DNA of 12,340 nucleotides, from NCBI GenBank assembly GCA_955652545.1, contig CATPCA010000278.1, positions 1 through 12,340 of the forward strand, read 5' to 3'. Source of the stretch: Candidatus Dormiibacterota bacterium (GTDB taxonomy: Bacteria > Chloroflexota > Dormibacteria > UBA8260). This document shows, in pieces, positions 1 to 7,215 of this stretch; position 1 is the stretch's first letter; each line of letters starts with the position of its first letter. The position numbers were made by a program, and so were the translations under genes. The notes beneath the pieces are model-generated. The model was given only the letters and a program-made list of their open reading frames with translations, was not told where the DNA came from and searched no databases.

Positions 1-1134
1 GCCGACGACCTGGCGGTCGCCGTTGCCGCCGTCGACAACCGGGAGCTGCGAGATGTTGTAGCGCTGCATCAGGTCGATCGCCTCGCCGCCGGTTCGCCCC
101 ACCTCGACCGCAACCAGCGAGGGCACCGCGCCGTCGCCGGTGTCGTGGGCGGCGAGCACCTCGCGGACGCGTGCCGGACCGAGCCTGTCCAGGAAGCCGT
201 TCTGGCGCATCCACTCGTCGGAGAAGAACTTGGTCAGGTAGTTGCGCCCGGTGTCGGGAAGGAGCACGACCACCACCGAGTCCGGGTCGGTCTCCGCCGC
301 AACCACCAGGGAGGCGTGCAGCGCCATGCCCGCCGATCCGCCGACGAGGATTCCCTCCTCGCGGGCCAGCCGGCGGGCGGCGACGAAGGCCTCGCGGTCG
401 GTGACCTGGACGATCCGGTCGACCACCGCCGCGTCGAACGTGCCGGGCCAGAAGTCCTCCCCGACGCCCTCGATCTTGTACGGCGCGATCGGTCCGGAGT
501 AGATCGACCCCTCCGGGTCGGCACCGACCACCCGGATGGCCGGGTTCTGCTCTTTGAGGTAGCGACCGGCGCCACTGATGGTGCCGCCGGTGCCGACGCC
601 GGCGACGAACACGCCGATGCGCCCTTGCGTCTGCCGCCACAGCTCGGGACCCGTGGTCTCGTAATGGGCCTCGGGGTTCTTGACGTTGAAATACTGGTTG
701 GGCTGGAAGGCGCCGGGGATCTCGCGGGCCAGCCGGTCGGCCACCGAGTAGTACGACTGCGGCGATTCGCGGTCGACGTTGGTGGGACAGACCACCACGT
801 CGGCCCCATATGCCTTGAGCAGGCTGATCTTCTCGGCCGACATCTTGTCGGGCATCACGAAGATCATCTTGTAACCCTTGATCGCGGCAACCATAGCCAG
901 GCCGTGACCGGTGTTGCCCGACGTGGGTTCGACGATGGTGCCGCCGCGGCGCAGCTGGCCGGTGCGCTCGGCCTCCTCGACCATGCCGAGCGCGATGCGG
1001 TCCTTGACGCTGCCGCCGGGGTTGAGCTGCTCGAGCTTGGCGAGCACGGTGGCCCCGATCCCCCGGGTCATGGCGTGCAACCGCACCAACGGCGTGTTGC
1101 CGACCAGGTCCAGGATGCTCTCGGAATATTCCAC
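1..1134 (-). CDS. cbs: Cystathionine beta-synthase (PLP enzyme with C-terminal CBS domain), 3' end cut by window edge
   Basis: Condenses serine and homocysteine to cystathionine in transsulfuration, using PLP; cytoplasmic. The visible 378 residues have the fold-type II PLP core: VGNTPLVRL (11-19), the PLP lysine K44 in GGSVKDR, TSGNTG (71-76) contacting the PLP/substrate carboxylate, and the phosphate loop GVGTGGT (179-185). PNQYFN with HYETT (145-161) and the DPEGSI motif are typical of CBS rather than plain cysteine synthase. From about residue 318 a regulatory CBS domain begins; it and any second CBS domain run off the left edge. The GTG start is chosen because homology begins within ten residues and a -10-like TAGAAT lies 7 nt upstream, with no Shine-Dalgarno visible. 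It lies 29 bp downstream of glgP on the same strand. A cysteine synthase with CBS domains is the main alternative. The family assignment is firm; substrate choice is inferred. Confidence 0.9.
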   Translation of the reverse strand, partial: MEYSESILDLVGNTPLVRLHAMTRGIGATVLAKLEQLNPGGSVKDRIALGMVEEAERTGQLRRGGTIVEPTSGNTGHGLAMVAAIKGYKMIFVMPDKMSAEKISLLKAYGADVVVCPTNVDRESPQSYYSVADRLAREIPGAFQPNQYFNVKNPEAHYETTGPELWRQTQGRIGVFVAGVGTGGTISGAGRYLKEQNPAIRVVGADPEGSIYSGPIAPYKIEGVGEDFWPGTFDAAVVDRIVQVTDREAFVAARRLAREEGILVGGSAGMALHASLVVAAETDPDSVVVVLLPDTGRNYLTKFFSDEWMRQNGFLDRLGPARVREVLAAHDTGDGAVPSLVAVEVGRTGGEAIDLMQRYNISQLPVVDGGNGDRQVVG

Positions 1135-1147
1135 CGTCGCGATTCTA
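1135..1147 (-). promoter_or_regulatory. Candidate leaderless promoter of cbs (-10 TAGAAT)
   Basis: On the minus strand TAGAAT (1147 to 1142) is followed by exactly 7 nt and then the cbs GTG. That is the spacing expected when transcription starts at the start codon itself. No convincing -35 hexamer and no Shine-Dalgarno are visible. It lies in the 29-bp gap after glgP, so cbs may have its own promoter besides any read-through. Confidence 0.45.
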
Positions 1148-1163
1148 GGCCGCGCCCGGCGCT

Positions 1164-3365
1164 CTACTGGTCGGCGGGGGCGCGCAGTGCATACACGCTG
1201 TCGACGTAGTCCCGCACCATGCGCGACGCCGAGAAGCGCGGCCCGTTGGTGCGCAGGGACCGCTTCATGCGGCGCACCCAGCCGCGCGGGATCCCGTCCG
1301 CATCGCGGTCATAGAAGAGCGGGGCCACGTCGTGCTCGAGCAGGTCGTAGAAGGCTGCGGCGTCGCGGGTATCCTGGATGCCGCGGTCGTAAGCGGTATC
1401 GCCCGGGATTGCCCAGCCGTTCTCGCCGTCGAACGCCTCCGCCCACCAGCCGTCGAGGACGGAGAGGTTGAGCCCGCCGTTGAGGACCACCTTCATCCCG
1501 CTGGTGCCGCTGGCCTCCAGGGGAGGCCGGGGCAGGTTGATCCAGAGGTCGCACCCCGCGACCAGGCGTGCGGCGATGCCGAGGTCGTAGTTGTCGAGGA
1601 AGGCAACACGCTCGCCCGCGTGCGGCAGCTGCTTGAAGCTGAAGAACCCCTGCGCCGAGCGCTTGCCCTCCTCGTCGTCGGGGTGAGCCTTGCCGGCGAG
1701 GATGAGCTGCATCGGGTGCTCCTCGCCGGCGACGAGGTCGGCGACGCGCTGCGGCTCCATGGTCAGAAGGTAGAGGCGCTTGTACGTCGCCAGCCGCCGC
1801 GCAAAACCGATGGTCAGCGTCTCAGCGCTGAAGCCGCGCTCCGCGGCGGCCACGAGGTCGCGGCTCTCGCTGCGCGCCAGCCGGGTGGCCACGCTGCGGT
1901 CGCGCACGTACTCCACAAACTCAGCTCGGAGCAGCGAGCGCAGCTGCCAGATCTCGGCGTCGGGGATGTCGTCGACGGGCGCCCATGTCTGCGGGTCCGC
2001 CTGGCGTGACATCCAGCCGGGGGCGAGGTGGCGGTCGAGCAGCTCACGCATCGACGGGGACATCCAGGTGGGCACGTGCACCCCGTTCGTGACGTGCCCG
2101 ATCGGCACGGTGTCGACCGGCCGCTCGGGGAACAACGGCTGCCACATCTGCCTCGCGACCTCGCCGTGCCTGCGGCTGACTCCGTTGGCGACGCGGCTCA
2201 TCTTGATGCCGAGCGGGGTCATCACGAACGGTTCTGCGGGGTTGTCAGGGCGGGTGCGGCCGAGCTGCAGGAAGCTCTCGACGTCCATGCCGATCTCTGA
2301 GGGGTACTCCCCGAGCACCTCGGCGATCTCGGCGACGTCGTAGCCCTCATTGCCGGCGCCGACCGGCGTGTGAGTGGTGAAGACGGTGCGCTCGCGCGCG
2401 TTGGCGAACGCGGTGTGACGGTCGACGCCCGCTGCGATCTCGCGGCGGGCCAGCTCGAGCGGGGCGAGCGCGGCATGGCCCTCGTTGAGGTGCACCACCA
2501 CCGGGTCCATTCCCATGGCGGCGAGCACGCGCATCGAGCCGATGCCGAGCAAGGCGTACTGCGCCAGCCTGATGCCGCGATCGCTCTCGTACAGGCGCGC
2601 CGTTATCCAGCGGTCGGTGCGCGAGTTCTCGGGGCGGTCGGCGTCGAGCAGCAGCAGTGGCACCCGGCCCACCTGGACGCGCCACACCTGCACGGTCAGC
2701 TGGCGCCCGCGCAGCGGCACCGTCACGGTCAGCGGGCGGCCGTCGCCGTTGCGGACAAGGACGGCAGGAACGCGCTCGGGGTCGAGCGGTATCCAGTACT
2801 CGTGCTGGTAGCCGCTGCGGTCCATCCTCTGGAGGAAGTACCCCTGGCGGTAGAGCAGGCCGACGGCCACCATCGGTAGGGCCAGGTCGCTCGCCTCCTT
2901 GACGATGTCACCGGCGAGCACCCCGAGGCCACCGGCGTAGATGGGCAACGACTGGTGGACAGCGAACTCGGCGCAGAGGAATGCGACAGGGTGCTGCGGT
3001 GAGGCCCGGCAGGGAAGCTGCGGTCGTGCGGCGTCCTCTTCGATGGCGCGCACGATCGCATGGGCGCGCTCAATCAGCTCCCTGTCGGCGGCGACGCGCT
3101 CGAGCGCAGACGTCGATGCCTCGAGCAGCAATCTGATCGGGTTGCGCCCGCTTTGTTCCCAGCGCACCGGGTCGACGGCGATGAACAGGTCCTCACCACC
3201 CGGTGTCCACGACCAGCGGTAGTTGTACGCAACCCGCGCGAACACCGACATCGCAGACGGCAGCCGTCTGGCGAGCTCGTCAGCCGCGCGGGCCTCGTCG
3301 GCGCTGCCCTCGAGCAACGGCGTCGGCTGCGCGATGGTGTCGGTCACGAGGGCGTAGCCTGCCAC
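1164..3365 (-). CDS. glgP: Alpha-glucan (glycogen) phosphorylase, actinobacterial type
   Basis: Phosphorolyses alpha-1,4-glucans to glucose-1-phosphate, using the phosphate of PLP; cytoplasmic. The N-terminal part (about 30-85, with NYRWSW near 48-53 and a DP..W motif near 65-69) matches the DUF3417 region of the family. The glucan phosphorylase core follows: AEFAVHQSLPIYAGGLGVLAGD spans 132-153, and EASGTSGMK ends in the PLP lysine K625, followed by NGGLNLSVLDGWW. At 733 residues it is shorter than the roughly 850 of mycobacterial homologues; the protein ends soon after the phosphorylase core, so the missing part looks like a C-terminal tail rather than catalytic residues. The GTG start at 3365 has no clear Shine-Dalgarno; a GTG at codon 7 is an alternative. 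It follows rpe by 37 bp on the same strand and is probably co-transcribed with it. Its glucose-1-phosphate can feed the nearby pentose phosphate genes. Confidence 0.92.
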   Translation of the reverse strand: MAGYALVTDTIAQPTPLLEGSADEARAADELARRLPSAMSVFARVAYNYRWSWTPGGEDLFIAVDPVRWEQSGRNPIRLLLEASTSALERVAADRELIERAHAIVRAIEEDAARPQLPCRASPQHPVAFLCAEFAVHQSLPIYAGGLGVLAGDIVKEASDLALPMVAVGLLYRQGYFLQRMDRSGYQHEYWIPLDPERVPAVLVRNGDGRPLTVTVPLRGRQLTVQVWRVQVGRVPLLLLDADRPENSRTDRWITARLYESDRGIRLAQYALLGIGSMRVLAAMGMDPVVVHLNEGHAALAPLELARREIAAGVDRHTAFANARERTVFTTHTPVGAGNEGYDVAEIAEVLGEYPSEIGMDVESFLQLGRTRPDNPAEPFVMTPLGIKMSRVANGVSRRHGEVARQMWQPLFPERPVDTVPIGHVTNGVHVPTWMSPSMRELLDRHLAPGWMSRQADPQTWAPVDDIPDAEIWQLRSLLRAEFVEYVRDRSVATRLARSESRDLVAAAERGFSAETLTIGFARRLATYKRLYLLTMEPQRVADLVAGEEHPMQLILAGKAHPDDEEGKRSAQGFFSFKQLPHAGERVAFLDNYDLGIAARLVAGCDLWINLPRPPLEASGTSGMKVVLNGGLNLSVLDGWWAEAFDGENGWAIPGDTAYDRGIQDTRDAAAFYDLLEHDVAPLFYDRDADGIPRGWVRRMKRSLRTNGPRFSASRMVRDYVDSVYALRAPADQ

Positions 3366-3402
3366 GCCGGCCGGTCAGTGCGCCGAGCGCCCGCGTGGCT
3401 GT

Positions 3403-4095
3403 TCAGCTCGGCAGAGAAGCAAGCATCGTCCGCACTCCCGCGAGGGGACCCTCGGCGTGGCCGAAGACCGCAGTGCCGGCGACGAGCACCGTCGCGCCCG
3501 CTGCGACACAGTCACGAGCATTCGCGGCGTCGACACCGCCGTCCACCTCGAGCTCCGTGGCCAGGCCGCGGCGGTCGATCTCGCCACGGAGCGCAGCCAC
3601 CTTCTCGAGAGTGTGCGGGATCAGCCTCTGACCACCGAAGCCGGGGTTGATGGTCATCACCAGCGCGAGGTCGCAGACCTCGAGCACATCGCTGAGTGAG
3701 GACACGGGTGTACTCGGGTTGATCGCCGCGCCGGCACGACAGTCGAGCCCGCGGATGGTGGTCAGGCTGCGATGCAGGTGTGGCGAGACCTCCTGGTGGA
3801 TGGTGATCCCGTCCGCGCCCGCGGCTGCAAAGGTCTCGAGGTGGCGCTCAGGCTCGCGGATCATCAGGTGCAGTTCGAGGGGGAGCTCTGTCTCGCGCCG
3901 CAGGGAACGGACCGTGTCGGTGCCGAACGTGAAGTTGGGGACGAAGCTGCCGTCCATGACGTCGACATGGAGACGCTCGGCGCCACTGCCCTCGAGCGCA
4001 TGGACGGCGTCGGCAAGGTGGGCGAAGTCGGCGGCGAGCAGGCTCGGGGCGATGCAGACCGCGCCCGGACAAGCCGGCCACGTTGAGCGGGGCAC
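3403..4095 (-). CDS. rpe: Ribulose-phosphate 3-epimerase
   Basis: Interconverts ribulose-5-phosphate and xylulose-5-phosphate in the non-oxidative pentose phosphate pathway; a metal-dependent TIM barrel in the cytoplasm. At 230 residues it has the usual length. Visible motifs are IAPSLLAADF (15-24), HVDVMDG (43-49) with metal ligand H43 and catalytic D45, H76 in LHLMI, AINPSTP, MTINPGFGGQ, and EVDGGV with the second catalytic aspartate D185. The GTG start gives an N-terminal extension of about ten residues before the conserved strand; no closer ATG, GTG or TTG exists. The start is supported by a TAGTCT box 6 nt upstream. It is the first gene of the rpe-glgP-(cbs) block and diverges from the kinase gene over 124 bp. 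It completes the link between the oxidative branch (zwf-opcA-pgl-gnd) and transaldolase. Confidence 0.96.
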   Translation of the reverse strand: MPRSTWPACPGAVCIAPSLLAADFAHLADAVHALEGSGAERLHVDVMDGSFVPNFTFGTDTVRSLRRETELPLELHLMIREPERHLETFAAAGADGITIHQEVSPHLHRSLTTIRGLDCRAGAAINPSTPVSSLSDVLEVCDLALVMTINPGFGGQRLIPHTLEKVAALRGEIDRRGLATELEVDGGVDAANARDCVAAGATVLVAGTAVFGHAEGPLAGVRTMLASLPS

Positions 4096-4107
4096 GCGTC
4101 GAGACTA
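4096..4107 (-). promoter_or_regulatory. Candidate leaderless promoter of rpe (-10 TAGTCT)
   Basis: On the minus strand TAGTCT (4107 to 4102) is followed by 6 nt and then the rpe GTG, fitting TANNNT leaderless architecture. No -35 consensus and no Shine-Dalgarno are seen. Directly upstream is a short inverted repeat, GCCG-5 nt-CGGC (4108-4120), which could be an operator or chance in GC-rich DNA. Confidence 0.45.
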
Positions 4108-4219
4108 GCCGATGACCGGCGCTTGCGGCCCCACCGATGCGGCCGAATGCGTCAATCCTTCCAGTGACGACATGTGAATTGGGACAGGTGCCTAAAGTTA
4201 GTGTCGTTATGGTCGGTTC
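4108..4219 (+). promoter_or_regulatory. Divergent rpe/kinase intergenic region with candidate kinase promoter (-10 TATGGT)
   Basis: TATGGT at 4208-4213 is followed by 6 nt and then the kinase ATG at 4220, again the spacing of a leaderless start. A second -10-like hexamer, TAAAGT (4193-4198), sits in the small palindrome CTAA-AG-TTAG (4192-4201). TTGGGA (4179-4184) resembles a -35 but its spacing to either box is poor. A 7-bp direct repeat TGCGGCC occurs at 4124-4130 and 4138-4144. A four-codon reading frame (4209-4223) would overlap the kinase start as ATGA. No Shine-Dalgarno precedes 4220. Confidence 0.4.
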
Positions 4220-5986
4220 ATGAAGGCGCGGGAGACTCTCACGCCCGATGCCGAAAGGGCGCTCGGGAGCGTATTCGGCGACCTGCTCAGGGTCATCCGT
4301 GGCGACGTCCGCAGCGACGACGACGGCGACGCGGTGGCCGGGATGCTGGTCCGGCACGCGCTCATCCGCCCGGTGAACGGGTGCGCTGTCTGTGTCCTCG
4401 ACGGGACCCAGTCGGTACGGGTGGCCGGGGTCGCCGGGGACACCGGGGCTGTGCGAGCCGGCTCGCTCTGGCCGCTGGCCGGCTCGCCGGTGTCCGAGGC
4501 GCTCGCCGGCACTTCCGCACTGCAGGCCGTGGACGCGCGGCTCAGCCCGCTCGGCCGTGCCCTGGCCAGCGCGGGCGACGTCGCGCTGACGGCGCTGCCG
4601 CTGCGCATCGGTGAGCGCGCCGGTGGCGAGTCGACGTCGCTGGGCGCGCTCTTGCTCCTCCGCGACCCCGGCACACCTCTGACGGACACCGAGCGCGAGT
4701 TCCTCGAGGGGTACGCGTCGCTGGTCGCGCTCGCGGTGCTGCAGGCCGCACCGGCACAGGATTGGGAACAGCGCTCGCGGCGGCTGCGCGGCAACGTCGA
4801 CGCAGTCACCGACCTGGCCAGCTCGCTGGACGCTCACAAGAGCATTCCCCGCGTGCTCGAGCAGGTCTGCGCGGCGGTCGACGGGAACCGGGCGACGCTC
4901 CTGCGCCTCGACGGCGACGACGTGGTCATCGAGGGTGTCCATGATGTCGACGGCGAGACCATCGTGCTCGACTGGCGTGGTCGCCTCGACGGCCACGAGA
5001 TGCTGCTGGCGGCGCGCCAGTCCGCGGACGTGGTGGTCGGTGGCAACGTCGCCTACGAGGAACTCCCAGCGGAGCTCCAGGGCGCCTTCGCCGGCGTCAA
5101 GCACACCATCATCCTTCCGCTGCGCAGCAGCGATGGCGTGGCCGGTTTCCTGGTGGTGTTCCGCCGTCATTCACGTCCGTTCATCCACGACGACGCCGGC
5201 GCCCTGCAGCAGCTCGGCAGCGTGGCGCTGCTGGCGCTGCGCAACTCGCGCCTGTACGCGGACGCGCAGGCCGCATCGGAGGCGATGTCATCGTTCCTCA
5301 ACCTCGTCGTCCACGACCTTCGCGCGCCGCTGACGGTGCTCTCGGGCTACATCGACCTGCTGCGCGAAGGCACCTACGGTGCCCCGCCGGCGGGGTGGGC
5401 GAGGCCGATGGAGCTGATCACAGCGAAGCTCCACGAGCTGCACCGGCTCGTCGACGACATCCTGCTCGCCGCGCGACTGGAGAGCGGAGCCGTGCCCACG
5501 ACCACCGAGCTGCTCGACCTCAACGACGTCGTACGCCGCGCCGCAGTACGCAGCCAGGGACGAGCGGAGCTGGCCGGCGCCACGGTCGAGACCGCACCGT
5601 CACCCACCCCTGTCGCGGCCTGCGCTGACAGCTTCCATGTCGATCGCATCGTCGACAACCTGATCAACAACGCCATCAGCTACGGCGGTGCGGCGCCATG
5701 GATCCGCATCTCCGTCGACCCTTCTCAGCCACCCGCGGTCCGCGTCGAGGACCACGGGGTGGGGATCAGCGCGGAGCTCCACGATCGCATCTTCGACCGC
5801 TTCTTCCGCCTCGAAACTCGTGTTCCCGGCACCGGTTTCGGACTCCACGTCGGCCGCGTCCTCGCACAGGCGTGCGGCGGCTCGCTCAACGTGGAGCGCA
5901 GCGTTCCGGGCCAGGGCAGCATGTTCCGCCTGGAACTGCCCCCGGCGCCGGCGGTGGCCGACGTCGACGAGGGCAGCTTGCGGTGA
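4220..5986 (+). CDS. Soluble histidine kinase with two GAF-like sensor domains
   Basis: A 588-residue sensor kinase of a two-component system. It lacks hydrophobic membrane segments, so it should be cytoplasmic. Residues about 10-180 and 190-350 each read as a GAF-like ligand or redox domain. A HisKA dimerisation helix carries the phospho-acceptor H365 in NLVVHDLRAPL. The ATPase domain has the N box DNLINNA (479-485), the G1 box DHGVGI with D511, the F box DRFFRLE, and the G2 box GTGFGL (537-542). All catalytic motifs are intact. The ligand cannot be read from sequence; no heme or flavin motif was identified. No response regulator lies within the window, so its partner is elsewhere. It is divergent from rpe and its stop codon overlaps a GTG that probably began the following PHP gene. 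It may regulate the flanking carbon genes, but only position supports that. Confidence 0.93.
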   Translation: MKARETLTPDAERALGSVFGDLLRVIRGDVRSDDDGDAVAGMLVRHALIRPVNGCAVCVLDGTQSVRVAGVAGDTGAVRAGSLWPLAGSPVSEALAGTSALQAVDARLSPLGRALASAGDVALTALPLRIGERAGGESTSLGALLLLRDPGTPLTDTEREFLEGYASLVALAVLQAAPAQDWEQRSRRLRGNVDAVTDLASSLDAHKSIPRVLEQVCAAVDGNRATLLRLDGDDVVIEGVHDVDGETIVLDWRGRLDGHEMLLAARQSADVVVGGNVAYEELPAELQGAFAGVKHTIILPLRSSDGVAGFLVVFRRHSRPFIHDDAGALQQLGSVALLALRNSRLYADAQAASEAMSSFLNLVVHDLRAPLTVLSGYIDLLREGTYGAPPAGWARPMELITAKLHELHRLVDDILLAARLESGAVPTTTELLDLNDVVRRAAVRSQGRAELAGATVETAPSPTPVAACADSFHVDRIVDNLINNAISYGGAAPWIRISVDPSQPPAVRVEDHGVGISAELHDRIFDRFFRLETRVPGTGFGLHVGRVLAQACGGSLNVERSVPGQGSMFRLELPPAPAVADVDEGSLR

Positions 5987-6115
5987 CAGCGGGGAGGGGC
6001 GCGCACGCAGCCTGACCCGGGCAGCCTTCGGCGATTCCCGTCGAACACCGATCTCTCCGAACTTCTGGCGCGCGCAGCGGAGGAGCAGGAGGAGGGCAGC
6101 CAGCGTCAGCGCGCC
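5983..6115 (+). other. Upstream coding extension of the PHP gene, apparently frameshifted
   Basis: The PHP reading frame stays open from the kinase stop (5984-5986) to the ATG at 6116 and reads like the family's N-terminus (NTDLSELLARAAEEQE, then RAMRRASRAAL), but contains no ATG, GTG or TTG. One frame away, GTG at 5983 overlaps the kinase TGA as GTGA and has GAGGG 9 nt upstream, yet that frame stops at 6013-6015. Removing one base from the G-rich tract 5991-5999 would join this GTG to the PHP frame and give about 377 residues. Sequence error, natural mutation or programmed +1 shift are all possible. Confidence 0.6.
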
Positions 6116-7117
6116 ATGCGCCGCGCATCTCGCGCTGCGCTGGGCTGGGACGTGCGCGCCGCCGACCTCGTCGCCGCCGGACAGCCGCTGACGACGCTCA
6201 CCCAGGTGGGGCCCTGGCTTGCCGAGGTGATCGCGTCACTGGTGCGCGACGAAACGGCCGCGCCCGCACCGCCGCCGCTGCGGGCCGGGTTCGTGGCCCG
6301 CGCTGACGCACTCGCCTGCGTCCGAGGGGCGCCGCAGTGGCAGGGGGTGGTGCGCAGCGACCTGCAGATGCACACACTGAGCAGTGACGGCCACGCCACC
6401 CTGGAGGCGATGGCTCGCCGCTGCGTCGATCTCGGCTACTCGCACCTGGCTGTCACCGACCATTCGGAGGGTTTGCGCGTCGCGAACGGCCTCACCGAGG
6501 CTCGCAGAGCCGGCCAGGCTGCCGAAGTGCGCACGCTCAATGCCGCGCTCGCCGCGGACGGCCTCGACTTCTCCATCTTCCACGGGATCGAGATGGACAT
6601 CGCGCCCGACGGGACCGGCGACACGGAGCCGGCATCACTGGCTTCGCTGGACATCGTGCTGGGCGCCTTCCACTCCAAGCTGCGACTCGTCGACGACCAG
6701 ACCGATCGGTACCTCCGCGCGCTGGCCAACCCGACCGTCGACGTGCTTGCCCACCCGCGCGGGCGCATGTACAACCGGCGGGTCGGCCTTCCGGCGCGAT
6801 GGGATGTTGTCTTCGAAGCGGCGGCTGAGTTCGGCGTGGCGGTCGAGGTCGACGCATACCCCGACCGGCAGGACCTGGACGTGGACCTGTTGCGGCGTGC
6901 GGTGTCCGCCGGCGCCTGGGTCGCGGTGGACACCGACGCGCACCACCCGGTGGACCTGGACGCCATGCCACTCGGCGTTGCCGCGTTGATCACGGCAGGC
7001 GTTCCCCGCGACCGCGTCCTCAACGCGATGCCCGCCAACGAGCTGCGTGAATGGATCGGTCAGCGCCGAGGCCGTGCCGCTGAGCGCGCCGGTCGCGCGC
7101 GAACCATGTTCGGGTGA
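6116..7117 (+). CDS. PHP-domain metal-dependent hydrolase, PolX C-terminal type, with helix-hairpin-helix
   Basis: A PHP-family phosphoesterase like the 3'-5' exonuclease domain at the C-terminus of bacterial DNA polymerase X, but with no polymerase palm domain. Counting from the ATG at 6116, residues 18-43 look like the helix-hairpin-helix of PolX (LTTLTQVGPWLAEVI). The PHP domain runs from about 80 to the end: DLQMHT (82-87), TDH (114-116), GIEMDI with E159, FHS with H186, AHP with H213, and DTDAH (272-276). Q84 stands where many PHP proteins have histidine; PolX members such as the Thermus enzyme also have glutamine there, so this is not a sign of inactivity. The substrate is unknown; nucleic acid or a small phosphoester is possible. 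6116 is only the first usable ATG in this frame, and the true protein probably starts upstream. It follows the kinase on the same strand and converges on pgl. Confidence 0.85.
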   Translation: MRRASRAALGWDVRAADLVAAGQPLTTLTQVGPWLAEVIASLVRDETAAPAPPPLRAGFVARADALACVRGAPQWQGVVRSDLQMHTLSSDGHATLEAMARRCVDLGYSHLAVTDHSEGLRVANGLTEARRAGQAAEVRTLNAALAADGLDFSIFHGIEMDIAPDGTGDTEPASLASLDIVLGAFHSKLRLVDDQTDRYLRALANPTVDVLAHPRGRMYNRRVGLPARWDVVFEAAAEFGVAVEVDAYPDRQDLDVDLLRRAVSAGAWVAVDTDAHHPVDLDAMPLGVAALITAGVPRDRVLNAMPANELREWIGQRRGRAAERAGRARTMFG

Positions 7118-7199
7118 GCGCGCGCAGGCACGCTCTTCACCCGCCAGGACGCGTACTGCCAACCCGACGTCCCGATGAGCATCGGCACGGCGCCGGCGC
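7118..7199. other. Convergent intergenic gap between the PHP gene and pgl
   Basis: The 82 bp between the two converging stop codons hold no gene I can support. Two weak inverted repeats are present (GAGCG/CGCTC near 7116-7135 and CGAT/ATCG near 7173-7183). The only longer hairpin overlaps the pgl stop codon and is listed separately. Confidence 0.5.
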
Positions 7200-7215
7200 T
7201 CAGCCGAGCGTGCCG
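7183..7215. terminator. Possible hairpin at the pgl 3' end
   Basis: CGGCACG (7183-7189) pairs perfectly with CGTGCCG (7209-7215), and CGCTC/GAGCG can form a stem inside it with an AGCC loop. The structure spans the pgl stop codon at the meeting point of convergent genes. No T-tract follows on either strand, so it is not a standard intrinsic terminator. A bidirectional role is possible, and chance pairing in GC-rich DNA is also possible. Confidence 0.25.

Noticed and set aside
145..1209. A 354-codon plus-strand frame opposite cbs
   Set aside because: The minus strand holds an unmistakable PLP enzyme here; the plus frame has no recognisable domain.
3848..5170. A 440-codon minus-strand frame opposite the kinase and running across the divergent promoter region
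   Set aside because: It overlaps rpe in another frame and the kinase in antisense, with no family similarity; a GC-driven shadow.
6362..6394. Q84 in DLQMHT as a sign that the PHP protein has lost a catalytic histidine
   Set aside because: PolX-type PHP domains, including the Thermus enzyme, also carry glutamine here, and the other metal-site motifs are intact.
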